The position numbers and the translations under genes are program-made. This document shows, one piece after another, positions 21,206 through 32,606 of a stretch of DNA of 64,000 nt. The stretch covers positions 26,179,565 to 26,243,564 of the forward strand of contig CM050451.1 of the NCBI GenBank assembly GCA_027563935.2, read 5' to 3'. The DNA is from Costus lasius. Taxonomy: Eukaryota; Streptophyta; Magnoliopsida; Zingiberales; Costaceae. The notes beneath the pieces are model-generated. The model searched no databases and had not been told where the DNA came from. It worked only from the letters and a program-made list of their open reading frames with translations. Position 1 is the stretch's first letter; each line of letters opens with the position of its first letter.

Positions 21206-22245
21206 TTCATCCCAACTCAGCTGCACCTGACGACCAGGCTACGCCTCTTGACATGGATCCCAGCTCCTCCATTGATGGACAGCCTCGGACTGCCGCGCAC
21301 CCTTCTACGGAAGATTTGCTTCACTTGCTTCGCCAAGATCAGATCCACCAAGGGAAGCAGCAGGCGGCGCTGCGCTGATGGATACGGTGAACTGTATCGA
21401 AGTTTTCCTCCATAGCAACATGGCTCCACCACCACCGCGAGACGAGGATGAGGACGTCGATGACACCATACATGTCTCTGATTCCTCCGAGCTAGCCGAC
21501 GGCGATGATGATGACGACCCGGCTGAGTGCAGTGAGTAGAGCTGCACTCTAGTAAGTTCTCCCTCACCCCTTTTGATATATACCTATATTATATGCATCT
21601 GGATGATGCATCTTTTGCTTAGGGTGAGGGTACTTACACATTTTGATAAAGTCGTCTACTATTTCTATATATGATGATGTATGCACTGTCTGTAGAATCT
21701 TGGGATGTGATGAAACTGATGTTGTGTTGTGTTGTTGTACCAAACTAGCTGAGACTTAACACCTGCCCCACTATTGAACTTTAACATGCTCCACTTTTAT
21801 AATGATTTGACTGCTCATGCTTTGATGATGGAATAGTTGTACAAAAGTAATATTTCATCTTTCTGATATTACGTATATCGTTAGACTGTTGCTGCTTGAT
21901 GTGATACTTTGATTGCTTTACCATGATTCTAAACCACAACTGCCGAACATGTGTAGAACATGAGTTACATTTTTATAACTTGCTTTCTGGAAGTCTTATC
22001 ATTATACTATGTCATCTCTTAGACACTTCAACTTTGCAAGGACATCTATATTGTAGCACACTTGTCACACCCGCATCTTTTTGCTGCACTTTCATCATAA
22101 CCTTGATACATTTTAAACCTTGATTGATGGCTACTTCCCAAATACGTGAGGACCTAAGTCGTAGGTCCTAGCCAAGATTTCTTATCTTTATTGACTAATA
22201 TTTTCCTCATTTATATTCATGATCCATTTACCTCATTTATGATTT
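21206..22245. other. Unassigned stretch with a weak plus-strand coding trace
   Basis: 21250-21540 has a plus-strand trace (MDPSSSIDGQPRTAAHPS, LLHLLRQDQ, then an acidic EDEDVDDTIHVSDSSEL segment ending in a stop at 21537). It has a stop near its middle and I do not recognise it. The rest (21540-22245) is AT-rich with no frame. An inverted pair GGACCTAAG..GTAGGTCC lies at about 22149-22169. The right edge carries the ATCTA target site of the copia solo LTR. Confidence 0.35.
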
Positions 22246-22250
22246 ATCTA

Positions 22251-24200
22251 TGTTGGTGTATATGCCCTAGGACCTAGTTTTGGTCCACTTATGTACTACT
22301 TGACATTGATATGTATATATCATTCTGGCATTGTCGTTATCATTGTTTGTCTACACCTGCGATTGTGTACTTACATGATAATGTCCCTGGAGACAGATTA
22401 GATCTGTGCTCAAATAATTATCCCCAGTCGATGTACCTGAGTGGATATGGGACAGCTCTGGTACTTGTAAGACTGGTATGTTGGCTAGTTAGGCACGTGG
22501 TGCTAACGTAGACACATGGGTGTATCATGGGAGGATATACTGGATAGACCCGCTATGAGGCTATGACTTGGTGTCATGAGTTATCCTCATAAGTGACAGG
22601 AGATGCATTGATCCCTTGACTTGAGGTTATTGATCATTCTATATGGTTAGAGACTTGCTTTGATACAACCTAACACCTTGCCGTAGTTGGGAGGTCATAA
22701 CGGTTGTCATTGAGCATGTCACGACCCATATGAGAAGGTCAATGGACAGACATAGAATTTGCCCCTTCCTTAGGGAAGTATGATATCCATGGAGCTCCTC
22801 TATGGTTCTATGACTGAGAGTGTATGGCCATACCCAGGTAAGAACCTGTTTTAGTCATAGCCATGTGATTGGATGAAAACAAGTGATGACACACTTGTCC
22901 AATCGGATATCAGTTCGGCAAAGAGACTGTAATGCATCTGTACCTAGTTGCGATGATGGGGATGTCGATGTCGATATCCATTACAATGACCTGGGTAGAA
23001 GCGATGCACTGCTAGGTGCCACTCACTGCTTGTGATGACCTTTGGTCAGCACTGCCAGCGTCAGAGTAACCTACAGGGTCGCACACCTTGATACTTGAGT
23101 TCTCGTATTGATCGGGAAGCCTTATGATCGAGTTATTGGATAACTCGGATCTAATTGGGAGATTTCATCAGCGCCAATGGGTCTGATGAGATGGAAGAAC
23201 ATTATTGGAGCCAAACTTCATTTTTGGCAGGTTGACCCGTATTTGACCATGATTGGTCACATTCGGATTATGGTTGCATTGGATTGGATCCAAGTACTTA
23301 ATCAACCCATGTAATGAAGTTTGGGCTAGCTCATTATCCAATGAGGCCCAATAATAAGTTATGATGAAGAGAAGAAGGGCTAGAAGGGTATAATGGGGAC
23401 AAATCTTCTCCCCTAGGCGCCTATGGGCATAATGGGGAGAAGTGGCGCAATTTGCTTCATAAGGAAGAAATTGGCACCTCCCCTTTTATCCCTTATGGCA
23501 TGAATGCCAATATGGCATTGCTTGGGGCGCAAGGCAAGGCCTTGGTGCACAAAGAAAGATATGGGGCACAAAAGGAATGGTTGAATGAGAATTATGGAAA
23601 TGTCTTGGAGACTTTCCTTGTCTCAAACCTTCTCATCCTAGCCGCCCACATGTCTTGATCCAAGCCTTTCATAAACCGCTTCTTGCCCTATAAAAGAGCA
23701 CCTAGCCGAGCCCTCTTGAGAGTAATCCTTCCTTGAGGACGTGAACACAAGAAGAGGGGCGAGTGCTAGGAGCAAAGGCGCATCTTCCTCCACAACCGCA
23801 AGCCTCTTCCTCCTTTCCTCTTGGCGCAAGGAGCTTTAGTGCTTGGCGGTTTGGGTAGTCTTCCTTCTTCTCTTGGCGCATCCTCTTTCTTGGTGGCGCA
23901 AGTGAAGTAGAGCATCTCCCTAAGGCTTGGATTTTCTTCCCGAGGCTAGCACCGGGCGTAGAAGAAGAGAACTCAAGAGATCCGTGTGTGTGAGACTGCA
24001 GAGGGCGCACACTTGGGCGCCTACATCGGCATCACTCCAAATTGCTCTTAAGGTATTTCCTAACTCATCATGTCGACTCTCTTGCTTGCGATCTTCACTG
24101 GGTTTTTGGGACCGGCCTGTTTCAGGGACATTCTTCCGCTGCGTAAAATGTATGTCCATGACTCTGAAAATTTATAAAATGTCCCTGGGGTTTCCCAACA
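22251..24200 (+). mobile_element. Solo copia-like LTR with perfect 5-bp target duplication
   Basis: Starts TGTTGGTGTATATGCCCTAG and ends ..CTGGGGTTTCCCAACA; length 1950 bp. It is flanked by ATCTA on both sides (22246-22250 and 24201-24205), with no internal sequence, so it is a solo LTR left by recombination between the two LTRs of one element. It is nearly collinear with the 5' LTR at 47869-49796. The TATA box is at 23688-23696. Confidence 0.93.
23688..23696 (+). promoter_or_regulatory. TATA box of the copia-like solo LTR
   Basis: CTATAAAAG, about 510 bp before the LTR end; conserved in the LTR at 47869 (TTATAAAAG, 49286-49294). Confidence 0.65.
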
Positions 24201-24452
24201 ATCTAGATCACATTCATGATTGAACAATTAGTCACTCGATTCCCTATATACTGGAAGCTTCAAGATCGAACTTTGACAAGCTTTGAGATTAGGAAAAATC
24301 TATATCAACATGAGTGCTATTTATTTGGAAGACTATAGACCGAACCACTTGAGACACACTCACCACCTTTGGTAACTCCTGGTATTGGTTCTGGTTCAAG
24401 CTCCTCTAACTTGGCACCGTACAAGAAACATAGAAAAAGAAAAGAAAAAAAA

Positions 24453-24692
24453 TAGTGGTACCGAAGTTGCAACTTGGCGCTGCCCAATACATTGAGAAAA
24501 GAAGGAAAAGAGCAGTGGTACCAAAGTCTCAACTTGGCACTGCCATCAAAAGAAAAGAAGATGAAAGAAAGAAAGCAGTGGTACCGAAGTTACAACTTGG
24601 CACTGAAATTCAAAAAGAAAGAAGGCAGTGGTACCAAAGCCTTGGCTTGGCACCACAGAAACAGAAAGAAAAAGTGCGGTGGTACCAAAGTC
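24453..24692 (+). repeat. GGTACC..TTGGCAC hairpin array, copy 1
   Basis: Five imperfect units of about 40-65 bp, each starting GTGGTACC(G/A)AAG and running into AACTTGGCRCTG or a variant, separated by A/G-rich linkers. Within a unit, GTACCGAAGTT can pair with AACTTGGCGC. It lies in the 3' untranslated region upstream of the LTR. Short frames through it are composition artefacts. Confidence 0.85.
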
Positions 24693-25006
24693 ATGAGTAA
24701 GACCTTTACTACCACCTTAGAGTTTACCCTTTTTGGTGCTTTAAGTGTATTAGTGTATCATGTGGTAAGGAACTATTTTCTATCCAGTATTATCGTGCAA
24801 CTGTTGTCTATAGATTTAACCCGGATACTTTGCTTTTCATCTTGACATCTTTATAGTCTACAGTGGTTTGTGCATCCTGTGGCTAGCTGTGATTATTTCG
24901 CATTTTTAGATCATTTGGGAATATAACTTTGATTGAACAATCCCCATGAAACTCCTTTTCTTTCTATTTGCTTAGGGACAAGCAAAAGTTTAAGTCGTAG
25001 GTATTC

Positions 25007-27015
25007 TGTTGACACAAATTTATATAGAGTTTCATATGTCATTTTACTCATGGAATCATGCTTATTTCACGACTTTAAGCCTTACAATTGCCTATATTTG
25101 GATACATTTATGGAATCTACACTTGTTTCGGTATTTTCACATTTTCAGGTCAAATTGACCACATAAAGGATAGATTCTGACACTTTGGTGGCAGAGGAGC
25201 TCATCCTAACTCAAGATGATCCTAACCAGGAGTTTTCGGATTCATTGAAGTCTTTGTTGGAAATCACGACCGGATCCCGATCAGAATCATGCCCGTGATC
25301 GTCGCTATGCCTGAAGCTGAAATCGACAAATCACGACCGGGTCACGACCAAATTCTCGCCCGAGATCGCAGACCCGCCTGTTACGAAATCACTGTTTTCT
25401 CCCACGCTTCTTTGATCTAACCTAAGGAAAAGCTTGAGGGCACCCAAGACCTTTCTCCCCCGTTGACAAAGGGGATGTGGAGCAGCTTTTAGAGGAGATT
25501 TTGGTTACGAAATCATAATTTCGTAAGGGATGGGCTGCTACGGCTTTGCAGGAGAAGGGAGGCTGGTAGGAAGACTTCTTGTGCTAGAGAACTGCAGCGG
25601 CTGCAACAGCTTTTTCAGGGCATGGGGAAGGGACAACAGCCCACTAACTTGAGGAGATAAAAGAGAAGAATCGAGAGGGGGGAAGGGGGTTGGTCCATCG
25701 GAGGATTCGCAGGGGAGAAGAACAAGAAGCGGTGATTGCGAGAGGAGAAAGAGCTGCGCACTTGTATCCCTTTAAACATCCTTTGTTGCGTAAGCCTCTT
25801 AGACATGTATCTATAATACCTAGTTTTCATCTTTGAGTTATTGCATCTATTGTATGATCTTAATAGAGTGCTGCATGATCTATTTTTCAACTGCAACTCT
25901 TGTGCAAAACCTGTTATTACTTGTGATGTTCATGGCTGAATACATTTTACATATCGTTACCATGAACATGCTTAGCAAAACACTCAATCAGGATGTGGGG
26001 TTAGCCCTTGACGATTTATTAGTTGTGATAGTTAGATTTACTTGCTAAAATCCTTGCTTGACTAAGTGTGCATGCTTTGCCTGTGTACCCGGAGGAATAT
26101 GTTCGACTTTTAATCCCTCGAGTGAGGTTTGTAAATCAGCTTTTCTAGAAGTTTACTTGCTTGCATAGCTGTACTTAGTCGTAGGATTAAAGGAGAGCAT
26201 TATTCCGAAAGGTGTGCTTGGGCCTTGAGCTGCAAAAGTGAGGTTTGTTAATCGAATCTAGAGGAGAAAACTCGCCCGCTAGACTGTACTCACTTAGGGA
26301 AACACCTCAATGAGGTTTGTTAATCAGATCTCCGAAAGGAAAACTTGCTCGAAGATTTGTACTCGCTTGCATGACTGTAGGAGTTTAGACGCGTCAGAGA
26401 GACCCCAGTCCGACCGCGCGTCCGATCCACTCGGTTCAGAGTTTATCCATCCCGTCTGTACTTTATCCCCACGCTACTCGAAAGGGCGAGTTAGAGTCTT
26501 TAATCACCTCAAGTACGATTCAGCATTTCTAGGAGGTTAAAACCTCGCTTGCAGGTCTTTATGTACTTGCGGGGATTGAAAGAATCTTGGACGTTGTGGA
26601 AAGACATTCGTCTGACTGCACGTCAGAACCCTACGGATTGGACTAGTAATCTAGTTCGTAGAAGCAGAAAAGATTATTGGAGGGGAGCTACCTACGTGAC
26701 AAGGAAGCTGAGCCCCTTGAACTCGACAAGACTTTGGCATTAAAGTTTAACTATTCAACTTTAAGGAGTCAAGTGGTGAACCCATATCCTGATGAACCTC
26801 CTCATTATAATTCTCTTGTGTAATTTCCCCTATTTACATTACTGCACTTTCAATTATTTCGTTATCTTAACCTTCACCGATTGTGACATCGTCTAGCTAG
26901 TCATTTCGAGATCTATCAGTATTTGCCAGTTAGTCCCTATGGGATCGATATTTTATTACTTCGATAGACCCGTGCACTTGCGGGTAACGCCTGCCTATAC
27001 CGGTGGGTGCTATCA
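25007..27015 (+). repeat. LTR 1 of Athila C/D
   Basis: Ends ..GGTGGGTGCTATCA, 6 bases before the primer site. The start is placed at TGTTGACAC, after the GCTTAGGGACAAGCAAAAG stretch that precedes Athila LTRs; length 2009 bp. An alternative start at about 24275 cannot be excluded, because the direct repeat extends that far. Confidence 0.72.
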
Positions 27016-27021
27016 AGTTTT

Positions 27022-27039
27022 TGGCACCGTTGCCGGGGA
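27022..27039 (+). promoter_or_regulatory. tRNA-Asp-type primer binding site, Athila C
   Basis: TGGCACCGTTGCCGGGGA, one change from the canonical plant tRNA-Asp complement. Confidence 0.88.
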
Positions 27040-27172
27040 TTAATTTTGGCAATATTGACTAGATTAAGGAGTTATTAGACTAGACATTTTTAGCTATTTA
27101 ATATACTTTCTTTTATTTCATTTTACACCTTATTTGATTTAACAAAACACCTGCTTGTTAGAATTTTAGTTT

Positions 27173-28525
27173 ATGCATAGAACTCCGCGACCGGAACCTG
27201 CAATATCATTTGATTCAGAAATTGAAAGAACGTTCCAGCGTCGTAGAAATCTTCAGAAATATCAACCGAAAAAGAATTCACAAACATCATTTATGGACGG
27301 TAACAAATCACTTCGTGACTTCGCTGCACCGAATATTCAAGGACTGCATTCTAGTTTTGCACGTCCACCAATAGAAGCAAATAATTTTGAGATAAAACCG
27401 TCACTTCTGTCAATGTTACAGCAAAATCAATTCGGTGGATCACCGACTGAAGATCCAAACATGCATTTATCTATTTTTCTTGAATATTGTGACACTCTTA
27501 AAATGAATGGTGTAACCACTGACGCTCTGTGGCTACAACTTTTTCTTTTTTCACTTAGAGACGGGGCGCGAGCTTGGTTACATTCATTACCATCTGGATC
27601 CATTACCACATGGGAACAACTCTCACATACTTTTCTTGCAAAATACTTTCCTCCGAGCAAAATTGCACAATTAAGGAACTAGATTACCAACTTCTCTCAA
27701 AAAGAAGGCGAATCACTATATGAGGCGTGGGATCGCTTCAAGGAATTGCAGCGAATGTGTCCTCACCACGGCCTCGAGAAATGGGTACTGGTATATACAT
27801 TTTTTAATGGCTTGCTTTATAACACTCGTCTTACCGTTGATGCAGCCGCTGGAGGAGCCTAGATGAACAAAGCTGTCGATGAAGCCTACAATTAAATTGA
27901 AGAAATGGCGCTCAATCACTTCAAATGGTCGGGCGAAAGAGTTACTTCATCTCGACAAGCTGGTAAATATGAACTTGACGCTCTTAGTTCTCTTGCTGCA
28001 AAAGTAGATTCACTGTCTCATAAACTTGATTCTATGAATATGCGTCATAATACTGCTTTATGTGAAATTTGTGGAATAGAAGGTCATATGTCTGACACTT
28101 GTCAATTAGGAAATATGGTATCACAAGACCTACCACCTACTTTGGTAAATGCTGTAGGGGACTTTAACTCAAGGGTCCAAAACAACCCTTATTCTAACAC
28201 CTACAACCCCAGGTGGAAGAATCATCCCAACTTTTCATATAGAAACAACAATACACCTCAACCATCAAACTTTAGGCAACCCCCTGGATTTCATTCGTCA
28301 AACACCGGGTATCGGCCTAAACAATTTGACCAACCACCACAACCAAGCACCAACACAATACCATAGGAACAAACTTTCGAATCACGCTTTGAAAGCTTCG
28401 TGTCAGCGCAAACAAAAGCAATGGACTGCATGTTAGAGGCAATTAAAAACTTAACCACAAACCAGAAGATAATGGAAAACTAGCTTGCCCAACAGGCTAG
28501 TACATCTACTAGACCGCCGGGCAGA
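27173..28525 (+). pseudogene. Gag, Athila C, one frame with five stop codons
   Basis: The start at 27173 (MHRTPRPEP) matches the start of gag D at 34771. Capsid blocks: LRDFAAPNIQGLHS, ANNFEIKPSLL, QFGGSPTEDPN, FLEYCDTLKMNGV, KYFPPSK. After the first stop come LYEAWDRFKELQRMCPHHG and TVDAAAGGA, the complete zinc knuckle C-x2-C-x4-H-x4-C (about 28061-28102), the NNPYSNTYNP block and a Pro/Gln-rich region. All pieces share one reading frame, and this frame runs on into the protease ORF. The breaks are five stops (near 27680, 27860, 27893, 28364, 28482), not frameshifts; at the first, gag D has CAG where C has TAG. Confidence 0.88.
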
Positions 28526-29566
28526 TTGCCTGGACAACTCGAGATGAATCCCAAAGAACATTGTAATGCCATTACCATGCGTAGTGGTAAGCAACTTGAG
28601 GAACTAGAAATGCCCAAGGATGACCATTGTGAGAATGAGACCAGAACCCCTGAATCTGAAGAACCAAATGAACCTGTTAAGAGTGAACCACAAACGAAAC
28701 AAACAGAACCTGTTTATGTGCCTCCACCACCCTACAAACCGCCAATTCCATTTCCCCAGAGGTTGGCAAAAGCAAAACTCGATAATCAATTCGGTAAATT
28801 TTTAGAAATTTTGAAGAAATTGTATATTAACATACCATTTATCGATGCTTTGTCACAAATGTCATCCTATGCTAAGTTTTTGAAGGAAATCCTATCCAAT
28901 AAAAGAAAAATGGAAGAACACGGCACAGTGGCGTTAACTGAGGAATGCAGCGCAATCATCCAAAACAAGTTACCGCCAAAGTTGAAGGATCCAGGCAGCT
29001 TTATCATTCAATGTCTGATCGGAGACACACCTTTTGACCGTGCTTTATGCGATCTTGGAGCCAGTGTAAGTCTGATGCCACTCTCCCTCTACAAGAAACT
29101 GGACATCGGAGACTTGAAGCCGACAAACATCTCTTTGCAATTGGCCGATCGTTCTGTACGACATCCAGTAGGAATTCTAGAGGACGTGCCAATAAAGGTC
29201 GGTAAATTTTTTATTCTAGCTGATTTTGTTGTACTTGAGATGGAGGAAGACTCCAAACTTCCAATAATATTGGGCAGACCATTTTTGGCCACTGCCGGTG
29301 CCATAATTGACGTTAAAAATGGAAGGTTGACACTGCGTGTAGGTGAAGACACGGTTGAATTTGATATTACCGAGAGCCTAAAGAAACCTCTTTTTGCAGA
29401 TTCCTGCTATAGTATCGGAGTCGTCGACGATGAGCTTGATCCGACTTATATCCCTCGGAAAAATGCCGACCCTCTCAAACTATGCTTACTGTGCGACTGC
29501 CAAATGAAGAGAAGCTTGAGGAACCATCTACACCGAAATCTGAGGTCTATAAGCAACTTAACTTAG
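28526..29566 (+). CDS. Gag C-terminus and aspartic protease, Athila C (open, element not intact)
   Basis: A 346-codon open frame continuing the gag frame. It holds the end of gag (NPKEHCNAITMRSGKQL, FPQRLAKAKLDNQFGKFLEI, LKKLYINIPF), the cleavage-region blocks SNKRKMEEHGTVALTEECSA and KLPPKLKDPGSF, and then a complete protease: CDLGASVSLMP with the catalytic Asp, ISLQLADRSVRHPVGI, VPIKVGKFF and LPIILGRPFLATAGA. The frame shifts near 29500, before the RT linker. The protease would act in the virus-like particle on Gag-Pol. It is the best-preserved protease in the window. Confidence 0.87.
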   Translation: MPGQLEMNPKEHCNAITMRSGKQLEELEMPKDDHCENETRTPESEEPNEPVKSEPQTKQTEPVYVPPPPYKPPIPFPQRLAKAKLDNQFGKFLEILKKLYINIPFIDALSQMSSYAKFLKEILSNKRKMEEHGTVALTEECSAIIQNKLPPKLKDPGSFIIQCLIGDTPFDRALCDLGASVSLMPLSLYKKLDIGDLKPTNISLQLADRSVRHPVGILEDVPIKVGKFFILADFVVLEMEEDSKLPIILGRPFLATAGAIIDVKNGRLTLRVGEDTVEFDITESLKKPLFADSCYSIGVVDDELDPTYIPRKNADPLKLCLLCDCQMKRSLRNHLHRNLRSISNLT

Positions 29567-29808
29567 AACTCAAATCCTTACCGAGCAACCTCAGGTATGA
29601 ATTTTTGGGTGAGAATTCTACTTATCCTGTCATCATAGCAAACCATCTTGATTCAGAGCAAACAAGCCTTCTCCTATATAAACTTCGAAGATATAAGAAG
29701 GTAATTGGGTACACTTTGGATGATATAAAAGGTATTAACCCTTCTTTATACATGCACAGGATACACCTAGAAGAAGACAGCAAACCATCTATTGAATACC
29801 AAATTTGA
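29482..29808 (+). pseudogene. Protease-RT linker, Athila C, in a shifted frame
   Basis: Carries the ELKSLPSNLRYEFLGENSTYPV, EQTSLLL and DDIKGINPSLYMHRI blocks that link protease to RT in Athila. It lies in frame +1 relative to the protease ORF and in a different frame from the RT ORF at 29805, so there is a frameshift at each end. The RRLNP block before RT is lost at the second shift. Confidence 0.8.
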
Positions 29809-31313
29809 AAGAGGTAGTTAAGAAAGAAATTTTGAAGTTATTAGATGCTGGGGTCATTTACCCCATTTCGGATAGCCAATGGGTAAGTCTGGTGCATGTG
29901 GTACCAAAGAAAGGAGGAGTGACGGTGGTAAAAAATGAAAATAATGAATTGATCCCGCAAAGAACTATTACCGGGTGGCGCATGTGTATCGACTATCGGA
30001 AACTGAACAAAGCCACCCGCAAGGATCATTTCCCACTTTCATTTATTGATCAAATGCTTGAAAGATTAGCCACTAACTCTTATTTTTGTTTCTTGGATGG
30101 ATACTCAGGATTTTTCCAAATACCGATACATCTGAACAACCAAGAGAAAACCACGTTCACATGTCCCTTCGGTACCTTCGCTTATCGGCGAATGCTGTTT
30201 GGCTTATGTAATGCACCAGCTACCTTTCAGCATTGCATGATGGCTATTTTCTCTGACCTAATTGAAGACATCATGGACGTCTTTATGGACGACTTTTCGG
30301 TATACGGGTCTAGTTTTCATTCTTGTCTATCTAATCTGACTCGTGTTTTGCAGCGTTGTGAAGAAACGAACTTGGTGTTAAATTGGGAGAAATGTCACTT
30401 TATGGTAAAGGAAGGAATTGTCCTTGGTCATTTGATATCGGAGCGTTGTATCGAAGTCGATAAAGCAAAAATCAGTGTGATAGAGGGAATGCCGCCTCCG
30501 AACTCCGTCAGAGGGATAAGAAGTTTCTTGGGCCATGCAAGCTTTTACAGGCGTTTCATTGAAAATTTTTCCAAAATCTCTAGACCCTTAACATCTTTAC
30601 TTGCTAAGGATGTTTCATTTGTTTTCGATCAGAACTGCATGGATGCATTTCAACAACTGAAAAAGGCATTGATTTCTGCTCCAATAATACAACCTCCGGA
30701 TTGGTCACTACCCTTCGAAATTATGTGTGACTCTAGTGACTATGCGGTGGGAGCTTTATTGGCACAACGGAAAGACAACCGAACACATGCCATTTACTAC
30801 GCCAGCCGAACACTAGATGGAGCACAGAGCAATTACGCCACAACCGAAAAAGAACTTTTAGCTGTAGTTTTTGCTTTTGATAAATTTCGATCATATTTGG
30901 TTAACTCGCGTGTTATCGTGTATACAGATCATGCAGCAATCCGATATCTCATGGAAAAGAAAGACGCGAAACCAAGACTAATCAGATGGATATTATTGTT
31001 GCAAGAATTTGACGTTCAGATCAAAGATAAGAAGGGAGCCGATAATCTGGTGGCAGACCATCTCTCCCATCTGACATCTACTATCGGAAACAATTTTGAA
31101 GAAGAGATCGACGATACCTTCCCAGACGAGAAATTACTAGCTGTCACCGCTGTGAAAGAACCATGGTATGCCGATCTGGTGAACTACTTGGCAGCCGGTA
31201 TTATGCCTCCGAAGTTCACGTACCAACAGCGAAGGAAGTTTATGTCTATGGCAAAACACTATTATTGGGACGAACTACTCTTGTTTAAGCATTGTGCTGA
31301 TTGTATCATCTGA
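29805..31313 (+). CDS. Reverse transcriptase-RNase H, Athila C (open, 502 codons)
   Basis: [34 protein letters not shown], then the first catalytic Asp in [24 protein letters not shown], and the paired Asp residues in [12 protein letters not shown]. Thumb and connection: [30 protein letters not shown]. RNase H: catalytic Asp in CDSSDYAVG, Glu in TTEKELLA, Asp in VIVYTDHAA and Asp in LVADHLSHL. The frame runs on through [12 protein letters not shown] toward integrase and stops at TGA 31311-31313; the same frame is open beyond. All expected RT and RNase H catalytic residues are present. An ATG start is not expected, since this is part of a polyprotein. Confidence 0.92.
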   Translation: MKEVVKKEILKLLDAGVIYPISDSQWVSLVHVVPKKGGVTVVKNENNELIPQRTITGWRMCIDYRKLNKATRKDHFPLSFIDQMLERLATNSYFCFLDGYSGFFQIPIHLNNQEKTTFTCPFGTFAYRRMLFGLCNAPATFQHCMMAIFSDLIEDIMDVFMDDFSVYGSSFHSCLSNLTRVLQRCEETNLVLNWEKCHFMVKEGIVLGHLISERCIEVDKAKISVIEGMPPPNSVRGIRSFLGHASFYRRFIENFSKISRPLTSLLAKDVSFVFDQNCMDAFQQLKKALISAPIIQPPDWSLPFEIMCDSSDYAVGALLAQRKDNRTHAIYYASRTLDGAQSNYATTEKELLAVVFAFDKFRSYLVNSRVIVYTDHAAIRYLMEKKDAKPRLIRWILLLQEFDVQIKDKKGADNLVADHLSHLTSTIGNNFEEEIDDTFPDEKLLAVTAVKEPWYADLVNYLAAGIMPPKFTYQQRRKFMSMAKHYYWDELLLFKHCADCII

Positions 31314-31866
31314 AGATGCTTACCGGAAGAAGAGATTCCAGATGTCCTATTCCAATGTCATTCTTCTTCTTATGGAGGGCATTTCAATGGTAAGAAGACA
31401 GCACATAAGATTCTCCAGTGTGGTTTCTTTTGGCCAACTTTATTCAGAGACGCAAGAGACTATGTACAGTCTTGTGATCGTTGCCAACGGATGGGTGGAA
31501 TATCACGAAGGAATGAGATGCCTCTGAATACCATCCTTGAAATCAAAATTTTTGATGTATGGGGGATTGACTTTATGGGTCCATTCCCACCTTCTTGTGG
31601 TAACAAATTCATTTTAGTTGGAGTCGATTATGTTTCCAAGTGGGTAGAAGCCTTAGCCGCACCAACAAATGACTCCAAGGTAGTCACTAGATTTTTCAAG
31701 AAGTTAATACTCCCACGATTTGGAACGCCTCGCGTGGTAATCAACGATGGGGGATCTCATTTTATTGAGCGAGGATTTGAATTACTTCTCAAAAGATACG
31801 GAGTATTGCACAAAGTTGCCACTGCTTACCATCCTCAAACTAGTGGTCAAGTGGAGATATCAAATC
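31314..31866 (+). pseudogene. Integrase, Athila C, C-terminus replaced
   Basis: In frame with the RT-RNase H ORF after one TGA; Athila B has CGA-type RCVPEGE at the matching place, so C to T in a CG is likely. The zinc finger [15 protein letters not shown] ... CDRCQRMGG is complete. The core has Asp in [10 protein letters not shown], Asp in VINDGGSHF and Glu in SGQVEISNR. Directly after that Glu the sequence switches, at ATCGAAC, to the 3' untranslated region also found at 24264. The DNA-binding C-terminus (GPF/Y region) is therefore missing. Confidence 0.85.
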
Positions 31867-32052
31867 GAACTTTGACAAGCTTTGAGTCTAGGAAAAATCT
31901 ATATCAACATGAGTGCTATTTATTTGGAAGACTATAGACCGAACCACTAGAGACACACTCACCACCTTTGGTAACTCCTGGTATTGGTTCTGGTTCAAGC
32001 TCCTCTAGCTTGGCACCCGTACAAGAAACATAGAAAAAGAAAAGAAAAAAAA

Positions 32053-32292
32053 TAGTGGTACCGAAGTTGCAACTTGGCGCTGCCCAATACATTGAGAAAA
32101 GAAGGAAAAGAGCAGTGGTACCGAAGTCTCAACTTGGCACTGCCATCAAAAGAAAAGAAGATGAAAGAAAGAAAGCAGTGGTACCGAAGTTGCAACTTGG
32201 CACTGAAATTCAAAAGGAAAGAAGGCAGTGGTACCAAAGCCTCGGCTTGGCACCACAAAAACAGAAAGAAAAAGTGCGGTGGTACCAAAGTC
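32053..32292 (+). repeat. GGTACC..TTGGCAC hairpin array, copy 2
   Basis: Same five units as at 24453-24692, with point differences that keep the GGTACC and TTGGCAC cores. Confidence 0.85.
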
Positions 32293-32606
32293 ATGAGTAA
32301 GACCTTTACTACCACCTTAGAGTTTACCCTTTTTGGTGCTTTAAGTGTATTAGTGTATCATGTGATAAGGAACTATTTTCTATCCAGTATTATCGTGCAA
32401 CTGTTGTCTATAGATTTAACCTGGATACTTTGCTTTTCATCTTGACATCTTTATAGTCTACAGTGGTATGTGCATCCTGTGGCTAGCTGTGATTATTTCA
32501 CATTTTTAAATCATTTGGGAATATAACTTTGATTGAACAATCCCAATGAAACTCCTTTTCTTTCTATTTGCTTGGGGACAAGCAAAGGTTTAAGTCGTTG
32601 GTATTC

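Larger units (their letters stand above)
24264..27874 (+). repeat. 3.6-kb direct repeat, copy 1
   Basis: Nearly identical by eye to 31860-35473. It starts at ATCGAACTTTGACAAGC and ends in gag at the ATGAACAAAGC block. It covers a 3' untranslated region, a full LTR, the primer site and the first 700 bases of gag. Confidence 0.88.

Noticed and set aside
21217..21567. Minus-strand open frames of 80 to 116 codons
   Set aside because: Arg/Ser-rich antisense of the acidic plus-strand trace; no recognisable domain on either strand.
24455..24845. Open frames of 81 and 123 codons (with near copies at 32055-32445)
   Set aside because: They translate the GGTACC hairpin array in an untranslated region; both strands are open and the residues are repetitive (WYQS, VVPK).
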